The notes below the pieces were generated by a model. That model worked only from the letters and a program-made list of their open reading frames with translations, did no database searches and had not been told where the DNA came from. Below are positions 7,395 through 15,748 of a DNA stretch of 37,901 nt, one piece after another. The stretch spans positions 1 to 37,901 of the forward strand of contig JAUHXX010000003.1 in NCBI GenBank assembly GCA_030426825.1, given 5' to 3'. The translations under genes were made by a program, and so were the position numbers. Each line of letters begins with the position of its first letter. Positions within the stretch are counted from its first letter, which is position 1. This DNA comes from Bacteroidia bacterium (GTDB taxonomy: Bacteria > Bacteroidota > Bacteroidia > Flavobacteriales_D > Crocinitomicaceae).

Positions 7395-9094
7395 GGGGCG
7401 AACGATTTAGGTTTGCCACCAGGCCCTAGTTCCATTCCTTCAGAGAAATCCTTTTCGATTTTAACTTTTCCTTTTTTATCAAAAACGTACATTTTACCAT
7501 GTTTTAAACCGTCTTTGTAATCAATTTGAGTTGTTACATAGTGAGGACGCCAATTAAACATTAACATTTTCCCTTCGAGCCTGCCGTCTTTATAATTTAC
7601 TATTCGTTCGGGTTTTGTACCACCTGGAAAATAAAACACCCATTCTCCTTCTTCTTTTCCATTCTTATAGTTTCCCTGATGCGTTCTTTTACCGTCTTTC
7701 TGAGAATAAAAAGTCCATAAACCATTTCTCGAACTTTCTTTTAGGGTACGCTTGGCAAATGGACCATACTTTACGTGCTTTTTATAGTTGGTGATTTTAT
7801 AATCTCCTGATTCTAAAAGTCGTCCTTTCTCTGTGTATCGCGTCCATGTTCCAGTTTTCAAATCATGATCGTATGCTCCACTTAAGTGCATCTTTCCATT
7901 AGAAAAGTAAGAAAGCCATTCTCCATCCAAATGACCCATATCGAAATTTCCCTTATTTTTCAATTGACCATTATCAAAGTACTGCTCCCAGGTTCCATTC
8001 TCTTTCCCTTCTGCGAAATTTCCAGATTTCAACAATTGACCATTTTCGTACCAAGTCTCCCATAAACCTGTTTCTAAATCATTCTCATAACTTCCTTTTT
8101 TCCACATAGTTCCGTCTCGATAGAAAAACTCCCATTCTCCATGACGTTTACCTTTTTTAAAATATCCTTTACTTTCCAGGTGCACCGAGTCTCCTGGCAT
8201 CCAATATTTCCATAAACCATCTTGCTCGCCATCAACGAATTCTCCTTCAATGTCTACCGTTCCTACCTTCGTATACCAAGTCCATTTACCAGTTTTCTCA
8301 CCTTCTTTAAATTCACCTTCCGCCATTAACTGACCATTATCGAAGTATTTTTTATAATGTCCGTGGGGTTTATCATTTTTATAGGTGATTTGTCTATCTA
8401 CACCTCCTACATAATAGTAATACGTCCAATCTCCAACTTTTTCACCCTCTTTATATTGACCAATTACAAAAGGCTTCCCAACTGATGTGTATTCTTCAAA
8501 GTCACCATCTTTTAATCCGTCCTTATAAGAATAAAATTCTTGAAGATATCCTGTTGAACCGTAATAAATAAAGGTTCTACCATTTCCATCCTTAAGTGTT
8601 TGAGTTGAGTCTGTTTTCCAGAAATTTTTAACATAAGTAATGCTATCAATATTTTCTTCCTCCATCATGTGATAACCATTATTATAATAGTATTTCCAAT
8701 CACCAATGGGACGATCTAGCTTGTAATTACCAATTACCTTTAATTGCCCGTTAACAAACCACGATTGATAGATGCTGTCTTGTTTTCCATCCTTAAAATA
8801 TCCTTCTTCTTTTTTTGATCCTTCTGGATAATAACTAGTAGAAAGACCGTGTAATTCTCCTTTCTTGTAATTCAGCACTTCTTGGATTCTTCCTTGTCTA
8901 TCCCAATACTCCCATTTTCCGTGATTCAGGGTAGTCAAACCTTGAAAATCGTCTGCATAATAAAATCCTTTGCTACGCATTTTCGTCTTTTCAAAATCCC
9001 AATAGTCGATCATCAACTTATGTTTTGGCTTCGTTTGACTAAAAACAACGCCACATATGGAGATAGAGATAAGAAGAAAAAGTAATTTATTCAT
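7391..9094 (-). CDS. Secreted YwqK/MORN-like repeat protein
   Basis: 567 residues: a signal peptide (MNKLLFLLISISICGVVFS) then roughly twenty tandem ~20-25-residue beta-hairpin repeats of the form NGQL...G.(Y/F)..G...G.W.YY, for example NGQLMAEGEFKEGEKTGKWT and NGQLKNKGNFDMGHLDGEW. These are MORN_2/YwqK-type repeats. Databases often call such proteins YwqK antitoxins, but here there is an export signal, no partner toxin next door and far more repeats than in YwqK, so the antitoxin role should not be carried over. The repeats probably form a long beta-solenoid-like surface or periplasmic structure. It lies 45 nt after the LysE gene and overlaps the bestrophin-like gene by 4 nt tail to tail. 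Confidence 0.8.
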   Translation of the reverse strand: MNKLLFLLISISICGVVFSQTKPKHKLMIDYWDFEKTKMRSKGFYYADDFQGLTTLNHGKWEYWDRQGRIQEVLNYKKGELHGLSTSYYPEGSKKEEGYFKDGKQDSIYQSWFVNGQLKVIGNYKLDRPIGDWKYYYNNGYHMMEEENIDSITYVKNFWKTDSTQTLKDGNGRTFIYYGSTGYLQEFYSYKDGLKDGDFEEYTSVGKPFVIGQYKEGEKVGDWTYYYYVGGVDRQITYKNDKPHGHYKKYFDNGQLMAEGEFKEGEKTGKWTWYTKVGTVDIEGEFVDGEQDGLWKYWMPGDSVHLESKGYFKKGKRHGEWEFFYRDGTMWKKGSYENDLETGLWETWYENGQLLKSGNFAEGKENGTWEQYFDNGQLKNKGNFDMGHLDGEWLSYFSNGKMHLSGAYDHDLKTGTWTRYTEKGRLLESGDYKITNYKKHVKYGPFAKRTLKESSRNGLWTFYSQKDGKRTHQGNYKNGKEEGEWVFYFPGGTKPERIVNYKDGRLEGKMLMFNWRPHYVTTQIDYKDGLKHGKMYVFDKKGKVKIEKDFSEGMELGPGGKPKSFAP

Positions 9095-9139
9095 TTCGGT
9101 TTCCGATTTTAGATATAACCGAATTGTGTTTGAATGTTA

Positions 9140-9802
9140 CTAGCCTTTTATATAAGCCATAATCCCTTGGGAGAAAAACAGCAACCCAAAACAAATCAGC
9201 ACAATTCCAAGCCCCAAATTTAAGTGACTCATCCATTGAGGAGTTAGTACCTCCTTTAGTTTTTTTGCACCAAGGATTTTTAATAGATCAATTCCAACAA
9301 AGGTGATGATGATAATTAACACGTAAAAAAAGACAGCATTTTGTCGCTCAAGTCCAAGGTGAGGTGGAGCTTCAGGCAATACCGTTAGTAGAGTCAACCA
9401 AAAAGCAAGGACTCCAACGTTCAAAATATTAAAGAGTAGGCCTTTCAGCATCATCATGAAATAATTGGTTGTTGGAAGGTCTTTTGTGTCTTGAACACTA
9501 ATTTTAGAAAGCTTTGGTTTCTTTTTTAGGACGTTCATTAATCCCATTGCTATGAAAAATGTGCCTCCAATAATTTTTAACCAAAAACTATTCTCGCTTT
9601 GCATGAGAGCGGTGACTTCTGAAAAGAATATATAGGCCAATGAGATATATAGTAAATCAGCTAAGATTACCCCCAAATCAAAAAAAACTGCATGTTTTAC
9701 TCCTTTATTGATACTTGTTTCTATCAAAACGAAAAAAGCAGGCCCCACTAAAACACTTAGCAGTAAACCATAACCAACACCAGTTAAAATAAATTCTCCC
9801 AA
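9140..9802 (-). CDS. LysE/RhtB family transporter
   Basis: 220 residues with about six hydrophobic helices. The N-terminal GVGYGLLLSVLVGPAFFVLI with the GP motif and GVKHAVFFDLGVILADLLYI match the LysE/RhtB superfamily of amino-acid exporters. A more polar linker (KKKPKLSKISVQDTKDLP) separates helix three from the rest. Substrate cannot be inferred. Starts at TTG 9802: an in-frame TAA lies eight codons upstream and no ATG or GTG is between. It follows exodeoxyribonuclease III by 49 nt on the same strand. Confidence 0.8.
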   Translation of the reverse strand: MGEFILTGVGYGLLLSVLVGPAFFVLIETSINKGVKHAVFFDLGVILADLLYISLAYIFFSEVTALMQSENSFWLKIIGGTFFIAMGLMNVLKKKPKLSKISVQDTKDLPTTNYFMMMLKGLLFNILNVGVLAFWLTLLTVLPEAPPHLGLERQNAVFFYVLIIIITFVGIDLLKILGAKKLKEVLTPQWMSHLNLGLGIVLICFGLLFFSQGIMAYIKG

Positions 9803-9851
9803 ATTGAAGTTTTTTCTTTCTTACGCGAGCAAAGACAATTTTGTTAGCGTT

Positions 9852-10625
9852 TTACAAAGTTACGTCAATCTCAACAGAAATTGGGCAATGATCAGAATGA
9901 ATTGCGTCAGCTAAAATAGAAGCATTTGTCAGTTTATCTCTTAATGATTCCGTCACAAAATGATAATCGATTCTCCAGCCTTTGTTATTTCCTCTTGCAC
10001 CCGCACGATAAGACCACCAAGAATAATGATGTGGATCTTGATTGAATTCTCTGAAGGTATCAACATATCCACTTTCAATAAACTGTGCTACCCAAGCTCT
10101 CTCTTCTGGTTTAAATCCTGAAGTATCCTTGTTTGTTTTAGGATTGTGAATATCTATTTCTGTATGACAAATATTTATGTCCCCCGAAATCAGCAAATTC
10201 GGTCTCGTTTTTCGCAATTCTTCGATATAAACATGAAAATCTGCTAAAAACTGCATTTTGAAAGCCTGTCGTTCATCACCTGACGTACCACTTGGAAAAT
10301 AACAGCTCAACACTGAAAAATCACCAAAATCTGCTCGGATGATTCTACCTTCCTTGTCATATTTTTCTATCCCACATCCGTATTCAATATGATCTGGTTT
10401 CGTTTTAGAGAAAATGGCAACGCTACTGTAGCCTTTCTTTTCAGCTGAAAACCAGTAGGTGTTATAACCCGCCTTCTCAAACTCTTCAATATCCAACTGA
10501 TCTTTATGTGCCTTTGTTTCTTGTATACATATGACATCTGGATTTTCTAATTTTAACCAGCCCATCCAGTCTTTTTTTAGAGCAGCACGAATGCCGTTAA
10601 CGTTGTATGAAATAAATTTTGCCAT
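9852..10625 (-). CDS. xth: Exodeoxyribonuclease III (AP endonuclease)
   Basis: 257 residues, the normal length. Catalytic motifs of the exonuclease III/APE1 family are all present: SYNVNGIRA (Asn8, Asn10), ICIQETKA (metal ligand Glu36), CYFPSG (Tyr109), SGDINICH (Asp149, Asn151), WRIDYHFV (Asp220) and the terminal SDHCPI (Asp245-His246). The enzyme cuts DNA 5' to abasic sites and removes 3' blocking groups in base-excision repair, in the cytosol. First gene of a likely minus-strand run with the LysE-like and repeat-protein genes, divergent from radA across 85 nt, so two DNA-repair genes sit back to back. Confidence 0.93.
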   Translation of the reverse strand: MAKFISYNVNGIRAALKKDWMGWLKLENPDVICIQETKAHKDQLDIEEFEKAGYNTYWFSAEKKGYSSVAIFSKTKPDHIEYGCGIEKYDKEGRIIRADFGDFSVLSCYFPSGTSGDERQAFKMQFLADFHVYIEELRKTRPNLLISGDINICHTEIDIHNPKTNKDTSGFKPEERAWVAQFIESGYVDTFREFNQDPHHYSWWSYRAGARGNNKGWRIDYHFVTESLRDKLTNASILADAIHSDHCPISVEIDVTL

Positions 10626-10710
10626 TCGATTGTTTTGCCTAAAATTAATGTAATTTCATCAATTAAATCGTAAATCCTTTACGACATTAAGAATTAGCCT
10701 TGTAGCAATT

Positions 10711-12078
10711 ATGGCCAAATTAAAAACATCTTTTTTCTGTCAAAACTGTGGTGCTCAATCACCTAAATGGGTTGGTAAATGCTCCTCTTGTAATGAATGG
10801 AATACCTATGTCGAAGAAGTAATAGATAAAAAACCAAAATCTGCCACTCCTTTTTCATCCTCAACTCCACAAAGAGCTTCAAAAGCCCATAAGCTTAATG
10901 AAATTGAACAAAAAATAGAGCGAAGAATAGAATTACAAGACCATGAACTGTCTCGAGTTTTAGGCGGAGGAATGGTTCCTGGATCACTGATATTATTCGG
11001 AGGAGAACCAGGAATAGGAAAGTCAACTTTATTGTTGCAAATGGCTATTAAAGAAGCCGATAAAAAGGTTCTTTATATTTCTCGTGAGGAGAGTGAAACC
11101 CAAATAAAAATGCGTGCTGATAGAATTGGAAAAGAGAATGAAAACTGTTTTGTTTTAACCGAAACCTCCATGCAAAACGTTTTTATCCAAATTGAGGCCG
11201 TTCAACCTGATATTCTGATTATCGATTCAGTGCAAACTATGCAATCAGCACTAATAGAATCTTCACCAGGAAGCATTTCTCAGATTAGGGAATGTACCGC
11301 AGAATTGTTGCGCTACGCAAAAGAATCTGGAACCCCGGTTTTTTTAATCGGACATATAACAAAAGAGGGCTCACTTGCAGGACCAAAAGTACTGGAGCAT
11401 ATGGTAGATACGGTTCTTGTTTTTGAAGGAGATCGCAATCATGTGTATCGTATCGTTCGATCTGTTAAAAATCGATTTGGATCTACCAATGAAATAGGGA
11501 TTTATGAGATGCATGGAGCGGGCTTAAGAGCAGTAGAAAATCCGTCAGAAATATTGATTACGAACAATGAAGATGAATTATCCGGAATTTCAATCGCCTC
11601 TACCTTAGAAGGAGTTCGACCTATACTCGTTGAAGTACAAGCCTTGGTTTCAACTGCTGCCTATGGAACTCCACAAAGATCATCAACCGGATTTGACCTA
11701 AGAAGGCTGAATATGCTGCTTGCCGTACTCGAAAAAAGATGTGGTTTTAGGCTAGGCGCCAAAGACGTTTTTCTGAATATTGCAGGAGGAATCAAAGTCA
11801 ATGACCCAGCTATTGACCTTGCAGTGGTTTGTGCAATCATGTCATCCAACGCCAATATACCCATTTCAAATAAAATTTGCTTGTCAGCAGAATTGAGTCT
11901 CTCTGGAGAAGTTAGACCTGTAAATCGGATCGAACAAAGAATTTCTGAAGCAGAGAAAATGGGGTTTGAACAAATCCTTGTTTCAAAGCACAATAAGGGC
12001 ATTAAACGTTCAGACTTTGATATTGAGATTATTGAAATCGGAAAAATTGAAGAAGCAATCAAATCAATTTTCGGCTAA
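10711..12078 (+). CDS. radA: DNA repair protein RadA (Sms)
   Basis: 455 residues, standard RadA length. N-terminal four-cysteine zinc finger (FFCQNCG and GKCSSCNEW; Cys10, 13, 24, 27), then a RecA-like ATPase with Walker A GEPGIGKST (98-106), Walker B ILIIDSVQTMQS, the RadA-specific KNRFG motif, and a C-terminal Lon-protease-like domain (GGIKVNDPAIDLAVVCAIMS, ending ELSLSGEVRPV). RadA is a branch-migration helicase-like factor that helps process recombination intermediates. Single-gene unit; no clear terminator is seen in the 85 nt before the next gene. Confidence 0.95.
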   Translation: MAKLKTSFFCQNCGAQSPKWVGKCSSCNEWNTYVEEVIDKKPKSATPFSSSTPQRASKAHKLNEIEQKIERRIELQDHELSRVLGGGMVPGSLILFGGEPGIGKSTLLLQMAIKEADKKVLYISREESETQIKMRADRIGKENENCFVLTETSMQNVFIQIEAVQPDILIIDSVQTMQSALIESSPGSISQIRECTAELLRYAKESGTPVFLIGHITKEGSLAGPKVLEHMVDTVLVFEGDRNHVYRIVRSVKNRFGSTNEIGIYEMHGAGLRAVENPSEILITNNEDELSGISIASTLEGVRPILVEVQALVSTAAYGTPQRSSTGFDLRRLNMLLAVLEKRCGFRLGAKDVFLNIAGGIKVNDPAIDLAVVCAIMSSNANIPISNKICLSAELSLSGEVRPVNRIEQRISEAEKMGFEQILVSKHNKGIKRSDFDIEIIEIGKIEEAIKSIFG

Positions 12079-12163
12079 ACCCTCTTCCATGTCGATTAAA
12101 GTATAGGATTTTTCGACAAGTTTATCTATCTTGCGCATCTATTTACGCGCTATTTGATTAGAT

Positions 12164-15100
12164 ATGAAAAACTTACTCTTATTCTCAGCATTGTTATTTG
12201 GTGCAACTTCTTTTTCGCAATCATGGAAAGATGTTGGAAACTATGGATTTATAAATGGTGGACCAATATATGATCACGAGATCGCAATTGCAAAAGACGG
12301 CACACCCTATGTCGCCTATTTAGATTGGAATAACTTCCCTTTCGTGCAATATTGGGATGGTTCGAATTGGATGATGATGAGTTCTCCAGTTTCTGTATCC
12401 TCTCAAGATTTAGAATTCATTGTAAAAGACGATACACTCTATTTAGGTGTAAATACTATTTCAAATAGTTATGAAGTCCATATGTATGCAGGCGGATCAT
12501 GGACTCCTTTAGATATTTCAGCTTTATCTTCTATTCCATATCAATCAGGTACGGCAAGGCTTTCAATAGATGAAAACAATGGTCAATTAACGCTGGGAAT
12601 AACTAGAGTAATTTGTTGCCTAAATTCAGGAGCACAATCAGAGGTGTATAGATGGAACGGCACGACATGGACGACCCATGGAAATACAGACTTTATCAAT
12701 ATGACTGGAGACCCAGACGCTTACGAAATTGAAGTTGTCAGCAGTGGAAATTACACCTATTATTTATCGCATCAATATGATTTTGGAGGCTCAATGCCTG
12801 TAAAACCTGGAACAGGCGGAAATGGCGCAAGTGATATTCTGACCGACAGGGACAACAGTGGTACTGAGGATATCAGACTTTATTATATAGATGAGAGCTC
12901 GCCAGTCACTTGGACAGTTATTCAAAATGGTCCAGACGACTGGATTGCAAACGAATTAGATTTAATTGCTATGGATGGTCTTACAAATAAAGACCCATTT
13001 TTTGTCGCAAGAGATTTTAATGTGAGTAACAGTATAAAATCGGGCAGAACAAATGGACTTACGGGTTATTCTTTTGAAAGCTCCTATTCAGCTGCGGCCA
13101 TTATTACTGATTTAGACATTAAAGTAATGAATACCGATTCAGCTCTAGTTTTATTCAATACCCAAACAGGTTCTGGACCAACTTGCCATGTTTTAAAAGA
13201 AGAGAACGGAATATGGCAAGAATTAGGAACAGAAGTTACTACTGTTGACCAACAACAAGTTGAATTGGGAATTTCTTTTTATACCAACAAACCCTATGTT
13301 TTCTATTATGATGGATCAGCTGCAGGTGTTAGAGTGTACAATGAAGTTCCAGCTTTCGCGACAAATTCATCAGTATACCCAATTTGTGAAAATGCATTAA
13401 ACTTCACAGCTGTTGATAGTTTATTATTTTCAGATGCCGATAATGACTCATTATGGATATTCGGAGTTTCTCAAAACCAATCTTTAGTGCAAGATGCGAA
13501 TATTGATTTCACTAGACTAAACGCTTTTGACCCTGCATCTCCCAATAATTATTTTTCCATGACGTTGGATGCTGAGCCTGCAGTAACAGGAAGTTCGAAC
13601 ATTGAAGTTTATGCAACAGATGGCATAGACACTTCAATAGTTCAATTAATCCCTTTTTCAATAGTTTCACCTACTACACCTACCATTACATTGCCTTCAA
13701 ATGATTTTTGTATAAATGACGAAACAACTCTTTTATCTCCTTATGGTACGCCCCTTGGTGGAACATTTGAAGGAACTGGAATTTATGGAAACAAATTATA
13801 CCCAGAACAAGTAGCACCAGGCTCTTATCCAATTGCCTATATCTATCAAGATGTTAATGGATGTATAGATACAACTGTTACCACCATTATTATGTACGAT
13901 ATTCCTACTGTTGCTTTATCAATTGTGGATGCAAGTTGTGGAATGAATGACGGTTCAGTAACTGCTTCAACTAGTGCTGGAAATCCACCTTATACGTTTT
14001 ACTGGAGTAGCGGAGCATCAACTGAAAGTGTAAGTAATTTGGCTCCTAACATGTATTACATGAATGTTTGGGATAGCCAAGGTTGTTATGTAATGGAGGC
14101 TGCCAACGTTTCATCTTCTGGGCTTTCTCTAAGTGGTACTGTAACGGATGTAAACTGTTTTGGCGGTACAACAGGGGCAATTGATTTAACAATCTCTGGA
14201 ACGGCTCCTTACCAGATATTTTGGTCAAACGGTATAACGAGTGAAGATCTAACTGGATTGGGTGCTGGTCAATACGAAGTGTTTGTAAAAGACGCTACTG
14301 GCTGTACAACAATGATGGGATTCACTGTTGATGGTCCAAGTGAGATCAACGCAAACTTTTCTAAAACTCCAGCTACTTGCGGATTTACAGACGGTAGTCT
14401 TATGGCAGCCATTGGTGGAGGAACTCCTCCGTTAGACTTTCAATGGTATGATAATTTGGCTACGCCAATTGGCACAAACAGTGCAACACTTGGTGCTGTT
14501 GGATTCGGTCAATATAGCGTAACTGTAACGGATAATTTAGGCTGTATGGCCTCATTTAACACGGTGCTTGGAGAAGCTGGTGGACCTGTTGTTGTTCCAG
14601 TTAACGTAACGGAGGCAACATGTGCGAATGATGGTACAATTGATATGTCAATTAATACGCCATTTGGTGTTCAAAGTGTTTCATGGAATTCCGGACAAAC
14701 TACTGAAGACATAACTTCTTTGGCTCCTGGATTTTATGCCATTACAGTAGTTGACAATATGGGTTGTACAACAGTTTCATCTGTTCAATTAAATCCAGAA
14801 CTTCCAGCTACAACCGAAATTTGTGTTGTTACCGTTGATACCTCAACAAATACTAACCTTGTTGTTTGGGAAAAACCCGCATCTACAACAATCGATCATT
14901 TTAAGATTTACCGAGAATCATCAGTTGCGGGAGTTTTCCAATATGTAGACCAAGTTCCTTACGCTCTTGAATCTAGATATACAGATACCATTGCATATCC
15001 TCAACTGAGATCTTGGAGATATAAAATCGTAACGGTCAATAATTGTGGAATTGAGTCTATTCCAAGTCCAATCCATAAAACTATTCACATGGTTACAAAT

Positions 15101-15655
15101 GATGCAGGTCCAGGTCAATATCAAATTAACTGGGATGAATATGAAGGATTTGCATATCCAACATTTTATGTTTGGAGATACACAGATGTAAATGGATGGG
15201 AAGAAATTCATACGGAAGCCTTCGGAGGAACCTATCAGCACATTGATACGCCACCATCAGAAATTGATTTAGATTATATCGTTTATGTTGAACCACCTTC
15301 AATTTGTACTTCTAGCTTAAAAGCAACTGATTATAATTCTTCAAGATCAAATAAAAATGGAAGTAGTTCAGCATTCCCAGGAGATACTGACCCACAAGAC
15401 GATTCAGGGTTGGATGAAGAAAATTTATTCGTCCAGGTTTATCCGAATCCTTCAGAAGGTTTGTTTCAAATTGTCCTTAATAATGAGTCTTCATTTGATT
15501 TAGAAGTTTATGATATCTCTGGTCAGTTGATTATGCGAACTAATGCCATTTCAAATCAATTGTTATTAGATTTAACGGACTTTGCTTCTGGTTCTTATTT
15601 AGTTAAAATAAAAACTAACGAAGTCATCATTAACAAGCAGATAATCAAAAGATAA
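12164..15655 (+). CDS. Giant T9SS-secreted SprB-repeat surface protein
   Basis: 1163 residues. Signal peptide 1-19 (MKNLLLFSALLFGATSFSQ); an N-terminal beta-rich region with propeller-like pieces (YVAYLDWNN, VQYWDGSNW); a cadherin-like stretch around 406-496 (FSDADNDSLWI, EVYATDGIDTS); four SprB-type repeats at about 585-880 (SCGMNDGSVTAS, NCFGGTTGAIDL, TCGFTDGSLMAA, TCANDGTIDM, each with a YWSNG or WNSGQTTED turn); a fibronectin-like region (VVWEKPASTTIDHFKIYRES); a Ser/Asn-rich linker; and a type A T9SS sorting domain at about 1089-1163 (VYPNPSEGLFQI to VKIKTNEVIINKQIIKR). The sorting domain directs export by the type IX system and surface anchoring or release. Probable adhesin or structural surface protein. 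It is the intact paralogue of the next gene, with matching N- and C-terminal modules. Confidence 0.85.
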   Translation: MKNLLLFSALLFGATSFSQSWKDVGNYGFINGGPIYDHEIAIAKDGTPYVAYLDWNNFPFVQYWDGSNWMMMSSPVSVSSQDLEFIVKDDTLYLGVNTISNSYEVHMYAGGSWTPLDISALSSIPYQSGTARLSIDENNGQLTLGITRVICCLNSGAQSEVYRWNGTTWTTHGNTDFINMTGDPDAYEIEVVSSGNYTYYLSHQYDFGGSMPVKPGTGGNGASDILTDRDNSGTEDIRLYYIDESSPVTWTVIQNGPDDWIANELDLIAMDGLTNKDPFFVARDFNVSNSIKSGRTNGLTGYSFESSYSAAAIITDLDIKVMNTDSALVLFNTQTGSGPTCHVLKEENGIWQELGTEVTTVDQQQVELGISFYTNKPYVFYYDGSAAGVRVYNEVPAFATNSSVYPICENALNFTAVDSLLFSDADNDSLWIFGVSQNQSLVQDANIDFTRLNAFDPASPNNYFSMTLDAEPAVTGSSNIEVYATDGIDTSIVQLIPFSIVSPTTPTITLPSNDFCINDETTLLSPYGTPLGGTFEGTGIYGNKLYPEQVAPGSYPIAYIYQDVNGCIDTTVTTIIMYDIPTVALSIVDASCGMNDGSVTASTSAGNPPYTFYWSSGASTESVSNLAPNMYYMNVWDSQGCYVMEAANVSSSGLSLSGTVTDVNCFGGTTGAIDLTISGTAPYQIFWSNGITSEDLTGLGAGQYEVFVKDATGCTTMMGFTVDGPSEINANFSKTPATCGFTDGSLMAAIGGGTPPLDFQWYDNLATPIGTNSATLGAVGFGQYSVTVTDNLGCMASFNTVLGEAGGPVVVPVNVTEATCANDGTIDMSINTPFGVQSVSWNSGQTTEDITSLAPGFYAITVVDNMGCTTVSSVQLNPELPATTEICVVTVDTSTNTNLVVWEKPASTTIDHFKIYRESSVAGVFQYVDQVPYALESRYTDTIAYPQLRSWRYKIVTVNNCGIESIPSPIHKTIHMVTNDAGPGQYQINWDEYEGFAYPTFYVWRYTDVNGWEEIHTEAFGGTYQHIDTPPSEIDLDYIVYVEPPSICTSSLKATDYNSSRSNKNGSSSAFPGDTDPQDDSGLDEENLFVQVYPNPSEGLFQIVLNNESSFDLEVYDISGQLIMRTNAISNQLLLDLTDFASGSYLVKIKTNEVIINKQIIKR
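15320..15360 (+). repeat. 41-nt exact repeat, copy 1 (pre-sorting-domain linker)
   Basis: Identical at nucleotide level to 20835-20875 in the paralogue downstream. Encodes the Ser/Asn-rich linker KATDYNSSRSNKNG just before the T9SS sorting domain. Confidence 0.85.
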
Positions 15656-15665
15656 GCGCAATTTT

Positions 15666-15703
15666 CACAAAAAATGAGGGTCATTCTACCCTCATTTTTT
15701 GTG
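15666..15703 (+). terminator. Strong intrinsic terminator (bidirectional shape)
   Basis: A perfect 16-bp stem (CACAAAAAATGAGGGT with its complement) closes a 6-nt loop (CATTCT), and the 3' arm carries six T. It begins 11 nt after the stop of the first giant surface-protein gene and separates it from the second. Confidence 0.85.
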
Positions 15704-15729
15704 TTCTAACCTTAACATCTTTAACTTTA
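15699..15729 (+). promoter_or_regulatory. Candidate Bacteroidota promoter for the second surface-protein gene
   Basis: TTG (15699-15701), 20 nt, then TAACTTTA (15722-15729), one mismatch from TTG-N19-21-TAnnTTTG. The -33 box overlaps the tail of the upstream terminator, so the second gene is probably transcribed independently. The ATG is 19 nt downstream. Confidence 0.45.
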
Positions 15730-15748
15730 GACTCTTAAAATTACCCAC

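Noticed and set aside
7391-9094. YwqK antitoxin of a toxin-antitoxin pair
   Set aside because: Signal peptide, about twenty repeats and no neighbouring toxin.
12079-12163. Promoter for the first giant surface-protein gene
   Set aside because: Several partial TATTTG and TATCTTG strings occur but none pairs with a TTG at 19-21 nt.
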